A stretch of 64,000 nt of DNA from Sphingobacteriales bacterium TSM_CSM (GTDB taxonomy: Bacteria > Bacteroidota > Bacteroidia > Chitinophagales > UBA2359). The position numbers were made by a program, and so were the translations under genes. Below, one piece after another: positions 55,434 to 64,000 of this stretch. The stretch covers positions 1 through 64,000 of the forward strand of contig MTCR01000103.1 of the NCBI GenBank assembly GCA_002212725.1, written 5' to 3'. The notes beneath the pieces are model-generated. The model saw nothing but the letters and a program-made list of their open reading frames with translations, was not told the DNA's origin and made no database searches. Positions within the stretch are counted from its first letter, which is position 1; each line of letters opens with the position of its first letter.

Positions 55434-57749
55434 CTACTCAATCACCGTAAACCGGCTGATGAATACCTGTTCGGCAGCGTGGAAGTGGATAAAATAAGTA
55501 CCTTGAACAAAATTTCGGGTATCTAAGGTAATGAGGTCGCCTTCTGCCACATTGCAGGTCAGATATTGGCACAGTTTACCTTCGGCATTAAATACCGTAG
55601 CGCCGGCGGCTGCATTCCTGAACATATTTCCGCGCAATTCAATAAGCACGGGTTGCCCCTGGTGTACAATGGTAGGGTAAACGGCTACTTCGGTATTGGG
55701 CGAGTTGGGGTTGTCAATGCCTACACTAACCAAGGTAAACGGTGCTATGGCAAGGCAGCCGTTAAAATCGTTTACCCAAACTTCGTAAGTGCCGTTGGGA
55801 AAACCTGCCACACTTGCCGAAGCGGAGCTGCTTGCCCCGGAAGGGAAGTAATAAATGTACGGAGGCGTTCCGCCGGTGGTTTGCACCGTAACCGTGGTGC
55901 CGTTTACGGTTGCCGATGCGCTTATGGGTGCAGGTTCGGTAATGGTGTAGGTTTGTTGTACCTGCGTGCCGGCGGCATCGGTGGCGGTTACGGCGTAGGT
56001 ACCCTGGCTCAGGTTGTACAGAACACCCCCGGTTGCGCCGTTAGACCAGTTAAACGTATAGGGTTCCACGCCGCCAAACAGTTGCAGGTTAATACTGCCG
56101 TCGTTTTGACCGTTGCAGGTTATTGAGGCGGCCAGGGCCTGTATGGCCAATGTGTTGATGTTTACCGTAAGCGTACAGCCGTTTGCATCGGTTATGGTTG
56201 CCGTATTTGCGCCCACATTTAATCCGTTGGCTATATTGCCTGTTTCGCCGTTTGACCAGGTTACCGTGTATGGAATGGTGCCGCCGTTAATGGTTAGCGT
56301 GGCATTAAAATTATCGGTTTGTATAACGTTTGCCTCCAGTTCAGCCGGCTGAGGAACATTTAATATTAATACATTATTGGCTCCGGCAGCATCAGAAACG
56401 GTTATGAAATATTGCCCTGCTGCTAAGCCGGTTTGGGTAGCGCCTTCATTGCCGTTGCTCCACAGGTAGGTGTAGGGTTGCTGTCCGCCGGCAGCTTCCA
56501 GGGTAATTGCGCCGCTTGTTGCGGTAAAACAGGCGGGCATATTCATGTTAAGGTTTTTAAGATAAAGCGTTTGGGTGGTTGCGGTATAAAAATTGCCTGT
56601 AGATCTGCCGCCGCAGGTGTTGCCGGCATTGAGCGGCTGAACGGTCCAATAGTAGTTAACGCAGGGGTCCAGCTCAAGGGTAAGTTCGGTGGTGTTTACA
56701 AAACCTTTAAAGTTGGTTCCGTTAACAATATCGGTATATTGCATTACCTCAACATAGTAGGTAGTTGCGCCGGGTGTTTGGCTCCATTTTAGCAGCACAT
56801 GATTGGGGTTTACCGCGTTTGAACTGCTACCGGGGTAATATATATAGGTATTGCCAACTTCATCAGTATTAGGAACAGGGTGGTCTAACAATTCGGAGCG
56901 TTCTTCAAGCAAACCTGCAATCATGGTATTAATTTGCTGCTCACTGAAACGCTTGGTACAGGCATCGTAGGCATAAGACATATACAGGGTTTCGTCGGGG
57001 TCAATAGGCGTACCGGAGGGGTCGTTTAAAATGCCGGTGTAGGGGCATTGCCAGCGGTAAGAAAGGTAATCGGCCGGGGTGTCGCAAAAAAAGTCGCCTG
57101 TGGTGGCGCAATTAGTGCCGTCCACACGCTCGCGTTGTCCATTGGGCAGCGGGTCAACCAAAACGCCGTCTTCCCACCGGCCTTCCCAGCCCCTGAAGGT
57201 ATGCGGCAGAAAGAAAAAGTGTCCGAGTTCATGTGCAAGGGTGGTTTCGCCGGCATCGGCACAGGATTTGGCAATAGCTACCGCATTGCCTCCCCAGCTG
57301 AAATAACCGCAGTTTCCGGCAGGGTCGGCAACAATATATACGTTTACAGCGCCATATACATTATTGTCGTCCATCATTTCTTCGCCGTCATCGTAATTGT
57401 GTTCGTAGTAAGCAGTGTTGTAGATATAATCAAAATCGGCATAATTATAAAAATGAAATCCTACCGGCAGGTATTGTTCATTTACATCGCAAAGCAGTCT
57501 GAACACATCGGCCGCGGGGTAAAACCCGGTTCCATCATTTGTTCCCACTAAGTGAAACTGAACAGGAATGTAAACCGTTGCGGGCATCTGGCTGCGGTAA
57601 TCTGTTGGGTGTTCTTGTTTTTCCTGTATCCACCGGGCTATATGTTCGGGCACGTCGGCGGTGCCGCAGGGATTGAGGTTGGCAGATTGGGCAGATACTG
57701 CCTGAGCAAGAGTGAAAAAAAGTGCTGACAGTAAGAAAACTTGTTTCAT
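55434..57749 (-). CDS. Secreted M43-like metalloprotease with SprB-type repeats, T9SS type A
   Basis: This 771-residue protein has a signal peptide ending VSAQ. The metzincin zinc motif is TLAHELGHFFFLPHTF, with His173, Glu174, His177 and His183, as in the M43 (pappalysin) family; a C-terminal Met-turn could be MSYAYDACTKRFS. Then come FN3-like and SprB-like repeats (AGGQQPYTYLWSNGNEG, FGGVEPYTFNWSNGATGG, TGGTPPYIYYFPSG) and a type A T9SS end (AVYPTIVHQGQPVLIELRG to GTYFIHFHAAEQVFISRF). ATG at 57749 fits the signal peptide. It is a secreted zinc protease. Confidence 0.92.
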   Translation of the reverse strand: MKQVFLLSALFFTLAQAVSAQSANLNPCGTADVPEHIARWIQEKQEHPTDYRSQMPATVYIPVQFHLVGTNDGTGFYPAADVFRLLCDVNEQYLPVGFHFYNYADFDYIYNTAYYEHNYDDGEEMMDDNNVYGAVNVYIVADPAGNCGYFSWGGNAVAIAKSCADAGETTLAHELGHFFFLPHTFRGWEGRWEDGVLVDPLPNGQRERVDGTNCATTGDFFCDTPADYLSYRWQCPYTGILNDPSGTPIDPDETLYMSYAYDACTKRFSEQQINTMIAGLLEERSELLDHPVPNTDEVGNTYIYYPGSSSNAVNPNHVLLKWSQTPGATTYYVEVMQYTDIVNGTNFKGFVNTTELTLELDPCVNYYWTVQPLNAGNTCGGRSTGNFYTATTQTLYLKNLNMNMPACFTATSGAITLEAAGGQQPYTYLWSNGNEGATQTGLAAGQYFITVSDAAGANNVLILNVPQPAELEANVIQTDNFNATLTINGGTIPYTVTWSNGETGNIANGLNVGANTATITDANGCTLTVNINTLAIQALAASITCNGQNDGSINLQLFGGVEPYTFNWSNGATGGVLYNLSQGTYAVTATDAAGTQVQQTYTITEPAPISASATVNGTTVTVQTTGGTPPYIYYFPSGASSSASASVAGFPNGTYEVWVNDFNGCLAIAPFTLVSVGIDNPNSPNTEVAVYPTIVHQGQPVLIELRGNMFRNAAAGATVFNAEGKLCQYLTCNVAEGDLITLDTRNFVQGTYFIHFHAAEQVFISRFTVIE

Positions 57750-57775
57750 GAAAAAGTTTGTTTTATAATAGTTCA

Positions 57776-57783
57776 CAAAATTA
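57776..57783 (-). promoter_or_regulatory. Possible -7 element TAATTTTG (minus strand)
   Basis: The minus-strand octamer fits TAnnTTTG, 26 nt before the M43 protease ATG at 57749. No TTTG at the standard distance was found (nearest at 12 nt). Confidence 0.3.
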
Positions 57784-57844
57784 ACCAATTTACCGCAAAA
57801 GAGTTCTGTTTTCATCACGTTTAACAGAATTCTGGCATTTAGGT

Positions 57845-57852
57845 TACATTTG
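57845..57852 (+). promoter_or_regulatory. Possible -7 element TACATTTG
   Basis: The octamer fits TAnnTTTG and lies 31 nt before the ATG of the MBL-fold gene at 57884. No clear -33 was found. Confidence 0.4.
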
Positions 57853-57883
57853 TGCCGGGTTTTTTGTAGAATTTATAAATGCT

Positions 57884-58912
57884 ATGTTCAAAAAAAAATG
57901 GCTATTGCTTGGTATGCTAAACGCAGTGGCACTTTATTTGGTTGCCTGCAATATGCCCAACCGGCTTTTTACCCATTATCTTGCAACCGAAACCGGTCCT
58001 GCCGCTAAAGGCGATTTGCAGGTGCAGTTTTTGGGAAACACTACCTTGTTGTTTTCCGACGGAGAAACTGCCTTGTTAACCGATGGCTTTTTTACCCGCC
58101 CCGGCTTACTGAAACTGCTCCTCGGAAAAATTGCCCCCGATAGCACCGAAATTACCCGATGCCTCCGCAAGGCCGGCATTGGGCGGCTTAATGCCGTAGT
58201 TGCGCTGCATTCGCATTTCGACCATGCTATGGATGCGCCTTTGGTTGCGCGGTTTACAGGTGCAACACTCATTGGGTCAGCTTCCACGGCAAATATTGGC
58301 AGGGGGTGTAATTTACCCGACTCGCTTTTGCTTATTCCGCAACTCAACCAGCCTTTACAAATTGGCAGTTTTACCCTTACCTTTGTCAAAACTGCGCATT
58401 GGCCTTACCCCAATGCCCAATTGCGCACTAAATTGCTCCATAACTCTGTAGAAGAACCCTTGGTACCGCCTGCTAAAATGGAAGCCTATAAAGAAGGCGA
58501 CACCTACACCCTGCTTATACAACACCGAAGCACTACCCTGGCGGTGCAGGGAAGCGCCGGTTTTTCTACCGGTGTCTTACAGGGTTGCCATGCCGACATT
58601 CTTTTTTTAGGCATTGGCGGATTGGAACTGATGGACGAAGCCTATAACCAAGCATACCAAAAGGAAGTTACCGAAATGCTGAACCCCGATGTGGTGGTAC
58701 CCATACATTGGGACGATATTACCACCCGCCTTTCTGATAAACCCAAAACGGTAAACCGCCTGGTTTCGCTGTTACAGGGCATAAATCCTCAAAAAGCGCT
58801 GCAACAGGTGGTAAAAAGAAATACAAACCGCAAAATTATCACTCTTCCGCTTTGGAAACCGGTGGCTGTCAGCCAACTGCTGCAAACAACACGGCAGGGT
58901 TTACCGGAGTAA
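57884..58912 (+). CDS. MBL-fold metal-dependent hydrolase lipoprotein
   Basis: This 342-residue protein has a lipoprotein signal (LYLVAC, Cys at about residue 22). The metallo-beta-lactamase-fold motif is HSHFDHAMD (His109, His111, Asp113, His114), with QVQFLGNTTLLFSDGETALLTDGFF at the start of the fold. A later metal ligand is probably the His in VVPIHWDD. Such proteins hydrolyse many substrates (lactones, phosphodiesters, N-acyl phospholipids); no substrate can be named. It is anchored in a membrane and faces the periplasm. Confidence 0.87.
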   Translation: MFKKKWLLLGMLNAVALYLVACNMPNRLFTHYLATETGPAAKGDLQVQFLGNTTLLFSDGETALLTDGFFTRPGLLKLLLGKIAPDSTEITRCLRKAGIGRLNAVVALHSHFDHAMDAPLVARFTGATLIGSASTANIGRGCNLPDSLLLIPQLNQPLQIGSFTLTFVKTAHWPYPNAQLRTKLLHNSVEEPLVPPAKMEAYKEGDTYTLLIQHRSTTLAVQGSAGFSTGVLQGCHADILFLGIGGLELMDEAYNQAYQKEVTEMLNPDVVVPIHWDDITTRLSDKPKTVNRLVSLLQGINPQKALQQVVKRNTNRKIITLPLWKPVAVSQLLQTTRQGLPE

Positions 58913-59051
58913 GTAACTGCTATTGTCAAAATGTCGCTTCCTTGATGAACACTTTTTTGGGCTGCCAATTTGTCGCAAGTAAAGTGTATTTAACTGCCAA
59001 ACAGGGGGTGCTTTTGCCCGTTTTTATGCCAAACATTGCTAAAAAACCAGT

Positions 59052-59066
59052 TGGCACAGAGATTGA
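59052..59066 (+). promoter_or_regulatory. Sigma-54-like promoter upstream of dnaK
   Basis: TGGCAC at 59052-59057, 5 nt, then TTGA at 59063-59066. This fits the sigma-54 consensus TGGCACG-N4-TTGC with A for C at the last position, 62 nt before the dnaK ATG. No TAnnTTTG element was found here. Confidence 0.45.
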
Positions 59067-59128
59067 AAATAGAAAGACAAGCATTCTGATAATTAATTTA
59101 CCTACTATAAAAATAAGCAAAATTCAGC

Positions 59129-61042
59129 ATGAAAAAAATTATAGGCATTGACTTGGGTACTACCAATTCCTGTGTGGCAGTAATGGAAGGCAGCGAGCCG
59201 ACCGTAATTACCAACAGCGAGGGTAAACGTACCACACCTTCAGTAATTGCCTTTCTGCAAAACGGTGAACGCCGCGTAGGCGACTCTGCCAAACGGCAGG
59301 CTATTACCAACCCGCGCAATACTATTATGTCTATCAAAAGATTTATGGGTTGCCGTTTTGACGAAATGAAAGGCGAAATTGACCGCGCTACCTACAAAGT
59401 AGTTCGGGGCGACAATAACACCGTAAAAGTAGATATTGACGGACGCTTGTATTCTCCGCAGGAAATCTCGGCTATGGTGTTGCAAAAAATGAAAAAAACC
59501 GCCGAAGATTATCTGGGGCATGAAGTAACCGAAGCCGTAATTACCGTTCCGGCATATTTCAATGACTCGCAACGGCAGGCTACCAAGGAAGCAGGAGAAA
59601 TTGCAGGGCTTAAAGTACTGCGCATTATTAACGAACCTACCGCCGCTGCACTGGCTTATGGTTTAGACAAACGCAACAAAGACCAGAAAATAGCAGTTTA
59701 TGACCTTGGCGGCGGAACGTTTGATATTTCTATTCTGGAATTGGGCGATGGCGTTTTTGAGGTTAAATCTACCAATGGCGATACCCACCTTGGCGGCGAC
59801 GACTTTGACCAGCGCATTATTGAATGGCTGGCCGGTGAGTTTAAAGCCGAAGAAAACATTGACCTTCGCAAAGACCCTATGGCGCTCCAACGTTTAAAAG
59901 AGGCCGCCGAAAAGGCCAAAATTGAACTTTCGGGCAGCATGGAAACCGAAATTAACCTGCCTTATATTACTGCCATTGATGGTATGCCCAAACACTTGGT
60001 GCGCAAACTCAGCCGCGCCAAATTTGAGCAACTGGTAGATGATCTGGTACAACGCACCATTGAACCCTGCCGTGCAGCCATGCGCGATGCCGGCTATACC
60101 AATGCCGATATTGATGAGGTTATTCTGGTAGGCGGCTCTACCCGAATTCCTAAAATTCAGGAAGCCGTTGAAAAATTCTTCGGAAAAAAACCCAGCAAAG
60201 GCGTTAATCCCGATGAAGTTGTGGCCGTAGGCGCAGCCATTCAGGGCGGCGTTTTAAGCGGTGAGGTAAAAGATGTGTTGCTGCTTGATGTAACCCCGCT
60301 GTCGGTAGGTATTGAAACTTTGGGCGGCGTGTTTACCAAACTCATCGAGGCTAATACTACCATTCCTACCCGCAAATCGGAAGTGTTCTCTACTGCAGCC
60401 GATAACCAGCCGTCGGTAGAAATTCACATCCTGCAAGGCGAGCGTGCCATGGCACATCATAACCGAACCATCGGACGCTTTATACTCGATGGCATTCCGC
60501 CCGCAGCGCGCGGTATTCCTCAAATTGAAGTAACCTTTGATATTGACGCCAACGGCATTATGAGCGTATCGGCAAAAGACAAAGGCACCGGCAAAGAACA
60601 AAGCATCCGCATTGAAGCTTCCACCGGTTTGTCTAAAGATGAAATAGACCGCATGAAAAACGAAGCCAGAGCCAACGAAGCCGCCGATAAAGCCGAGCGC
60701 GAAAAAGTGGAAAAAGTTAACCATGCCGATGCATTAATCTTCCAATCGGAAAAACAGTTGAAAGACTTTGGCGACAAGCTTTCTGCCAATAACCGCCAAA
60801 ATATTGAAACTGCTTTGGAGCAACTTAAGGCAGCTCATAAAGCGCAGGATGTTCATGCCATTGACAATGCCACCACCGCACTTAACAATGCATGGAATGC
60901 CGCTTCACAAGAGTTGTATCAGGCACAACAACAGCAGCAGCAACAGCAAGGCAACGCCGGATTTGACGGCAAAGGCAATGCCGGCGCCGGTACCGATGGT
61001 GTGCAGGATGTTGAGTACGAAGAAGTAGATAAAGGCAAATAG
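59129..61042 (+). CDS. dnaK: Chaperone DnaK (Hsp70)
   Basis: This full-length DnaK has 637 residues. The nucleotide-binding domain starts [18 protein letters not shown], with [26 protein letters not shown] and [13 protein letters not shown]. The substrate-binding domain and a Gln-rich C-terminal linker precede the end [11 protein letters not shown], in line with DnaK tails. It refolds proteins with DnaJ and GrpE, neither of which is in this window. A sigma-54-like site is the only promoter signal seen upstream; a strong terminator follows. Confidence 0.98.
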   Translation: MKKIIGIDLGTTNSCVAVMEGSEPTVITNSEGKRTTPSVIAFLQNGERRVGDSAKRQAITNPRNTIMSIKRFMGCRFDEMKGEIDRATYKVVRGDNNTVKVDIDGRLYSPQEISAMVLQKMKKTAEDYLGHEVTEAVITVPAYFNDSQRQATKEAGEIAGLKVLRIINEPTAAALAYGLDKRNKDQKIAVYDLGGGTFDISILELGDGVFEVKSTNGDTHLGGDDFDQRIIEWLAGEFKAEENIDLRKDPMALQRLKEAAEKAKIELSGSMETEINLPYITAIDGMPKHLVRKLSRAKFEQLVDDLVQRTIEPCRAAMRDAGYTNADIDEVILVGGSTRIPKIQEAVEKFFGKKPSKGVNPDEVVAVGAAIQGGVLSGEVKDVLLLDVTPLSVGIETLGGVFTKLIEANTTIPTRKSEVFSTAADNQPSVEIHILQGERAMAHHNRTIGRFILDGIPPAARGIPQIEVTFDIDANGIMSVSAKDKGTGKEQSIRIEASTGLSKDEIDRMKNEARANEAADKAEREKVEKVNHADALIFQSEKQLKDFGDKLSANNRQNIETALEQLKAAHKAQDVHAIDNATTALNNAWNAASQELYQAQQQQQQQQGNAGFDGKGNAGAGTDGVQDVEYEEVDKGK

Positions 61043-61082
61043 CCTGCTTGTTTCATAGCTTTGCAGTAAAAAACTGTCATGC

Positions 61083-61121
61083 AAAAACTGCCGGGGGTAA
61101 CCAAACCTGCCGGCAGTTTTT
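61083..61121 (+). terminator. Strong terminator after dnaK
   Basis: A 12-bp perfect stem (61083-61094 with 61110-61121) and a 15-nt loop end in a T-run (TTTTTATTTT). It lies 40 nt after the dnaK stop. Confidence 0.9.
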
Positions 61122-61243
61122 ATTTTACATGCTTGCAGACTCTGTTTATGGTGCGGTAGTGATAAAAAAATAAAGTTTTAACCGGCAAACGCTGCGTGTT
61201 TGCATTGTTTTATGTACATTTCGGGTTCAAACAACAATGCGTT

Positions 61244-62506
61244 ATGCTCCTTTCCATAGAAACAGCTATTCAGGTTGAAAACATTATTCGGGCAAGCTAC
61301 CGGCTCAACAGCATTGCTGCCGAAACACCTGTTCAGTTTAACCGCACCCTGTCGGAAAAATATGAGGCCAATATTTACCTTAAACGCGAAGATTTGCAAA
61401 TTGTGCGCTCCTATAAAATACGGGGTGCATACAACCTTATGTCGCAGTTGCCCAAAGAGCAGGCAAAAAAGGGCATTGTTTGTGCCAGCGCCGGCAATCA
61501 TGCACAGGGGGTGGCATACAGTTGCCAGTTATTGGGTATAAACGGCAAAATTTACATGCCAACTACCACGCCTCAGCAAAAAATAAAGCGCGTGCAATTG
61601 TTGGGTAAAAAATACGTGGAGGTGGTGTTATGCGGCGATACCTATGACGCCGCTTTTGCCGAAGCGCGAAGCTACAGCGAAAAAAGCGGTAAAGTATTGG
61701 TGCCACCCTTTGACCACCCGCTTATTGTAGAAGGACAGGGAACGGTGGGCGTAGAAATACTCAAGCAATTCAAGGGGCATGTTGATTTTCTGTTTATACC
61801 GGTGGGCGGTGGCGGTTTAAGTGCCGGTGTGGGAAGTTATGTAAAACGACTTAGCCCCGATACCCAAATCATTGGTGCAGAACCTGCCGGAGCGCCGGCC
61901 ATGAAACGCGCCCTGGAGGAAGGACAGGTGGTAATGCTTGACAATATAGACACCTTTGTTGACGGCGCTGCTGTGCGCAAAGTGGGTGAACTGCCTTTGG
62001 AAATTTGCAAGCAAATTTTAGACGATGTGGTGTTGGTGCCCGAAGGTAAAATATGTACATTTATCCTAAGCCTTTATAACGATGATGCCATTGTGGTTGA
62101 ACCCGCCGGTGCATTGTCTATTGCAGCATTGGATTTTTACCGCTCCGAAATAAAGGGGAAAAACGTAGTATGTATTGTAAGCGGTGGCAACAACGATATT
62201 GAAAGAATGCCCGAAATTAAAGACCGCTCGCTTATTTACGAAGGTTTAAAGCATTACTTTATTATTAAATTTCCGCAACGTGCCGGCGCGTTGCGCGATT
62301 TTTTAGATAAAGTTCTGGGTCCCGATGACGAAATCACCGATTTTGAATACACCAAAAAACACAACCGCAACAGCGGCCCTGCCATGGTGGGCATTGAACT
62401 GAAACATAAAGAAGACTACGCCCCGCTCATAGAGCGCATGGAGTCTAATAATTACGAATATATTGTAGTAAACGATAACTACAATCTATTCAGCTTTTTG
62501 GTTTAG
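61244..62506 (+). CDS. ilvA: Threonine ammonia-lyase (threonine dehydratase)
   Basis: This 420-residue enzyme is a pyridoxal-phosphate fold-type II threonine deaminase: the PLP lysine is Lys58 in RSYKIRGAYN, with ASAGNHAQGVAY and VGGGGLSAGVGSY in the cofactor phosphate region. A C-terminal ACT-like regulatory domain is present (FIIKFPQRAGALRDFLD to NDNYNLFSFLV); it is shorter than in the E. coli enzyme, as in other Bacteroidota ilvA. The enzyme makes 2-oxobutanoate for isoleucine synthesis. ATG at 61244 was chosen; an upstream GTG at 61196 looks unrelated to the family. Confidence 0.93.
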   Translation: MLLSIETAIQVENIIRASYRLNSIAAETPVQFNRTLSEKYEANIYLKREDLQIVRSYKIRGAYNLMSQLPKEQAKKGIVCASAGNHAQGVAYSCQLLGINGKIYMPTTTPQQKIKRVQLLGKKYVEVVLCGDTYDAAFAEARSYSEKSGKVLVPPFDHPLIVEGQGTVGVEILKQFKGHVDFLFIPVGGGGLSAGVGSYVKRLSPDTQIIGAEPAGAPAMKRALEEGQVVMLDNIDTFVDGAAVRKVGELPLEICKQILDDVVLVPEGKICTFILSLYNDDAIVVEPAGALSIAALDFYRSEIKGKNVVCIVSGGNNDIERMPEIKDRSLIYEGLKHYFIIKFPQRAGALRDFLDKVLGPDDEITDFEYTKKHNRNSGPAMVGIELKHKEDYAPLIERMESNNYEYIVVNDNYNLFSFLV

Positions 62507-62528
62507 GCGTTCTGTTTGTTACCTGCGG

Positions 62529-63899
62529 TTATTCTTCTTCGGCGCCGGTGTTGCCGTTCACATCGGTTTTAATAATACACAAATCGGGGTTTTGGGCTTT
62601 GCTCATCATGCCGCAAAGAGCATATCCGCCATCGGGTGTGGCAATAATGGCATTTGCCAGGTCATCTTCGGGTTCGCCAATTTCCTTTTTCCATGCCAAA
62701 CTTCCGTTTCGGTTTATTTTGAGCAACCATGCATCTTTACCGCCATGTCCGTAGGAGGTAGTATAACCGGCAGCCGCAAAACTGTTATCGGGCAGTGCAA
62801 CCAAAGATTTCAGCATATCGTTGCCATTGCCTTCAAACACCTTACTCCATGCCTGTTGCCCGTTGGAGTGATATTGCACTAACCAGGCATCGGCGCTGCC
62901 GTTTCCGTAAGATTGGGTATGCCCGGCTAAGGTTATATGGGTGCCCGGTAAAATGGCAATTGCACTAAACACATCATTGCGGTTGCCGCCGGCCAATTGT
63001 TGCCAGATAAAAGCGCCTGCAGTATCAATAAGCGCCACCCAGCCGTTGGTAGTGGGCATATCGGGTGCTTTTTGCCGGTAGCCGGCCACTACCAATGACG
63101 AGTCGCTCACTATTGCAACCGAAGTGGCGGCATCAAACCCGGGGTTACCCAGGTTAAAGTGTTTCAGCGGTTGCCCGCGGTTGGTAAAATGTACAAGAAG
63201 CGCATCGGTTTCGGTAGTATCGGGTTGTTGCAAATATCCGGCAACCCAAAAGCTGCTGTCGGCAGCCTGTGTAACAGAAAGCCCGCTGCTGCCCAGCGAG
63301 TCGGCATTCCAGGTTTGTTCCCAATCAATTCTGCCTTCTTGTGTTACTTTAAGCAGCCATAAAATATTTTTACCTTTTTCATGCATGGTTCCAACTGCCA
63401 GAAAATTGCCATCATTGCAAGGAACCAAAGCATTAATGCGGTTGGCGGGGGCGTTTCCATGGGTTTCGCGGCGTTCTAACTGACCATGCGCATCGGTTTT
63501 TAAAATCCAGCCCAAGGCGTTGGTGTTTCCTGCCAGCAGGTATCCGCCATCATTGGTTGCAGCCAATCCGGCGCCTTCATCGGTATCAACACCGCCAAAA
63601 GTATTAATAAAGACAATGTGAACATTGGCTCTGGCAGCTTTAATCTGCTCTGTGGCATACCGGTCATCGGGCATGTAGGTTAACGCCGATTCGTAAAATT
63701 TTATAGCGTCTTCGTAGGCTTTGTGGTCATACAGGCTGTCGGCAATATGGCGGTAAAAGGCATACTGCTTTTCTTCATTGCTTTCGCCCGATTTCCAAAC
63801 AGCGTAAATGGCTAATGCTGCTAAAACAAAAACCGGAACCAACAACAACCTGCTGGCCGAAGCGTTGCTTTTGGAATCCTTAACTTTTTCTTGTTTCAT
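62529..63899 (-). CDS. Membrane-anchored TPR plus beta-propeller protein
   Basis: This 456-residue protein has a membrane segment at about residues 18-36 (LLLVPVFVLAALAIYAVW), a TPR-like helical region (YKAYEDAIKFYESALTY, here shown after DH), and then a propeller of about six repeats with a GG-Y/F-LLAGNTNALGWILKTD-like pattern ending NPDLCIIKTDVNGNTG. The repeats resemble delta-60/WD-like blades. It is probably anchored in the inner membrane with a periplasmic propeller. The role is unknown; it is convergent with ilvA (22-nt gap) and has its own promoter at 63904. Confidence 0.78.
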   Translation of the reverse strand: MKQEKVKDSKSNASASRLLLVPVFVLAALAIYAVWKSGESNEEKQYAFYRHIADSLYDHKAYEDAIKFYESALTYMPDDRYATEQIKAARANVHIVFINTFGGVDTDEGAGLAATNDGGYLLAGNTNALGWILKTDAHGQLERRETHGNAPANRINALVPCNDGNFLAVGTMHEKGKNILWLLKVTQEGRIDWEQTWNADSLGSSGLSVTQAADSSFWVAGYLQQPDTTETDALLVHFTNRGQPLKHFNLGNPGFDAATSVAIVSDSSLVVAGYRQKAPDMPTTNGWVALIDTAGAFIWQQLAGGNRNDVFSAIAILPGTHITLAGHTQSYGNGSADAWLVQYHSNGQQAWSKVFEGNGNDMLKSLVALPDNSFAAAGYTTSYGHGGKDAWLLKINRNGSLAWKKEIGEPEDDLANAIIATPDGGYALCGMMSKAQNPDLCIIKTDVNGNTGAEEE

Positions 63900-63903
63900 G
63901 ATG

Positions 63904-63934
63904 CAAATGTAAACCCTATTTTGAATAATGCAAA
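63904..63934 (-). promoter_or_regulatory. Bacteroidota-type promoter (TTTG-N19-TACATTTG)
   Basis: On the minus strand, TTTG (63934-63931) and TACATTTG (63911-63904) are separated by 19 nt. The -7 box ends only 4 nt before the ATG at 63899, so the transcript may be leaderless. Confidence 0.75.
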
Positions 63935-63980
63935 AGTAATTTTAGGCGCACCCTTAGTTGTTGTTAGGAGTAGCAGTATG

Positions 63981-64000
63981 GTATGGGCGTTCCTATCGGG
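63981..64000 (+). repeat. Possible start of a dispersed Bacteroidota repeat, cut by the window edge
   Basis: The last 20 bases, with the core GGGCGTTCCTATCGGG, resemble the start of a short, GC-rich dispersed element I recall from many Bacteroidota genomes. Too little is in the window to decide. Confidence 0.3.

Noticed and set aside
60919-60960. CAG/CAA run in dnaK as a possible expansion artefact
   Set aside because: A Gln-rich linker is common in DnaK C-termini, and the frame stays open to the typical EEVDKGK end.
1-64000. CRISPR arrays, tRNA and rRNA genes, complete insertion sequences
   Set aside because: No regular short direct repeats with spacers, no cloverleaf-like sequences outside coding regions, and no transposase motifs were seen.

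Overview
The window reads as a chromosomal segment of a member of the Bacteroidota, probably an uncultured Chitinophagia/Saprospiria-type lineage. The evidence is: several secreted proteins with type IX secretion (T9SS) C-terminal sorting domains, including a gliding-motility/CHU_C-type end on the giant adhesin at the left edge; SprB-like and GEVED domains; a DUF1800/DUF1501 pair; and promoters of the Bacteroidota form TTTG-N19/20-TAnnTTTG (three full examples). No rRNA, tRNA, CRISPR array or intact transposon was seen.

Layout. 1-10050: 3' part of a giant repeat adhesin, closed by a strong terminator. 10117-16994: small YjbR-like protein, peptidoglycan-binding lipoprotein, membrane protein, penicillin-acylase-family hydrolase, a lipoprotein, a DUF899-like thioredoxin-fold protein and a secreted protein. 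17076-21167: subtilisin-like protease with FN3, GEVED and dockerin-like modules. 21394-26136: oxidoreductase, T9SS cargo, DUF1028 protein, HTTM-like membrane protein. 26216-30072: operon of lipoprotein, DUF1800 and DUF1501 proteins. 30134-38566: the most unusual locus, an operon with a Wzm-type ABC-2 permease at one end and a Wzt-type ATPase at the other, enclosing four phytanoyl-CoA-dioxygenase-like (PhyH) proteins (five PhyH domains) and a SAM methyltransferase. 38581-45749: a UbiA prenyltransferase, a lipase-maturation-factor-like membrane protein, a SnoaL-like lipoprotein, a WD40 protein, a sixth PhyH domain, a secreted protein and a second UbiA. 45878-57749: mostly secreted proteins on the minus strand (BNR/VPS10-type propeller, LolA-like, FN3-like lipoprotein, CNT nucleoside transporter, M4/M36-type and M43-type metalloproteases). 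57884-63899: MBL-fold lipoprotein, dnaK, ilvA and a membrane-anchored propeller protein.

How the genes fit together. The two export halves around the PhyH/methyltransferase genes suggest that a lipid-linked or glycolipid-like product is oxidised, methylated and flipped across the inner membrane. No glycosyltransferase lies inside the operon, so the substrate is not the obvious O-antigen. The PhyH domains fall into three sequence subtypes. One subtype (first domain of the fused protein, and the separate gene at 42917) carries His-x-Asn instead of the iron-binding His-x-Asp, while keeping the distal His and the 2-oxoglutarate-binding Arg. That shared substitution, together with the exporter bracket, is the best candidate here for an undescribed system. 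All functional statements are inferred from sequence reading alone; no database search was run.
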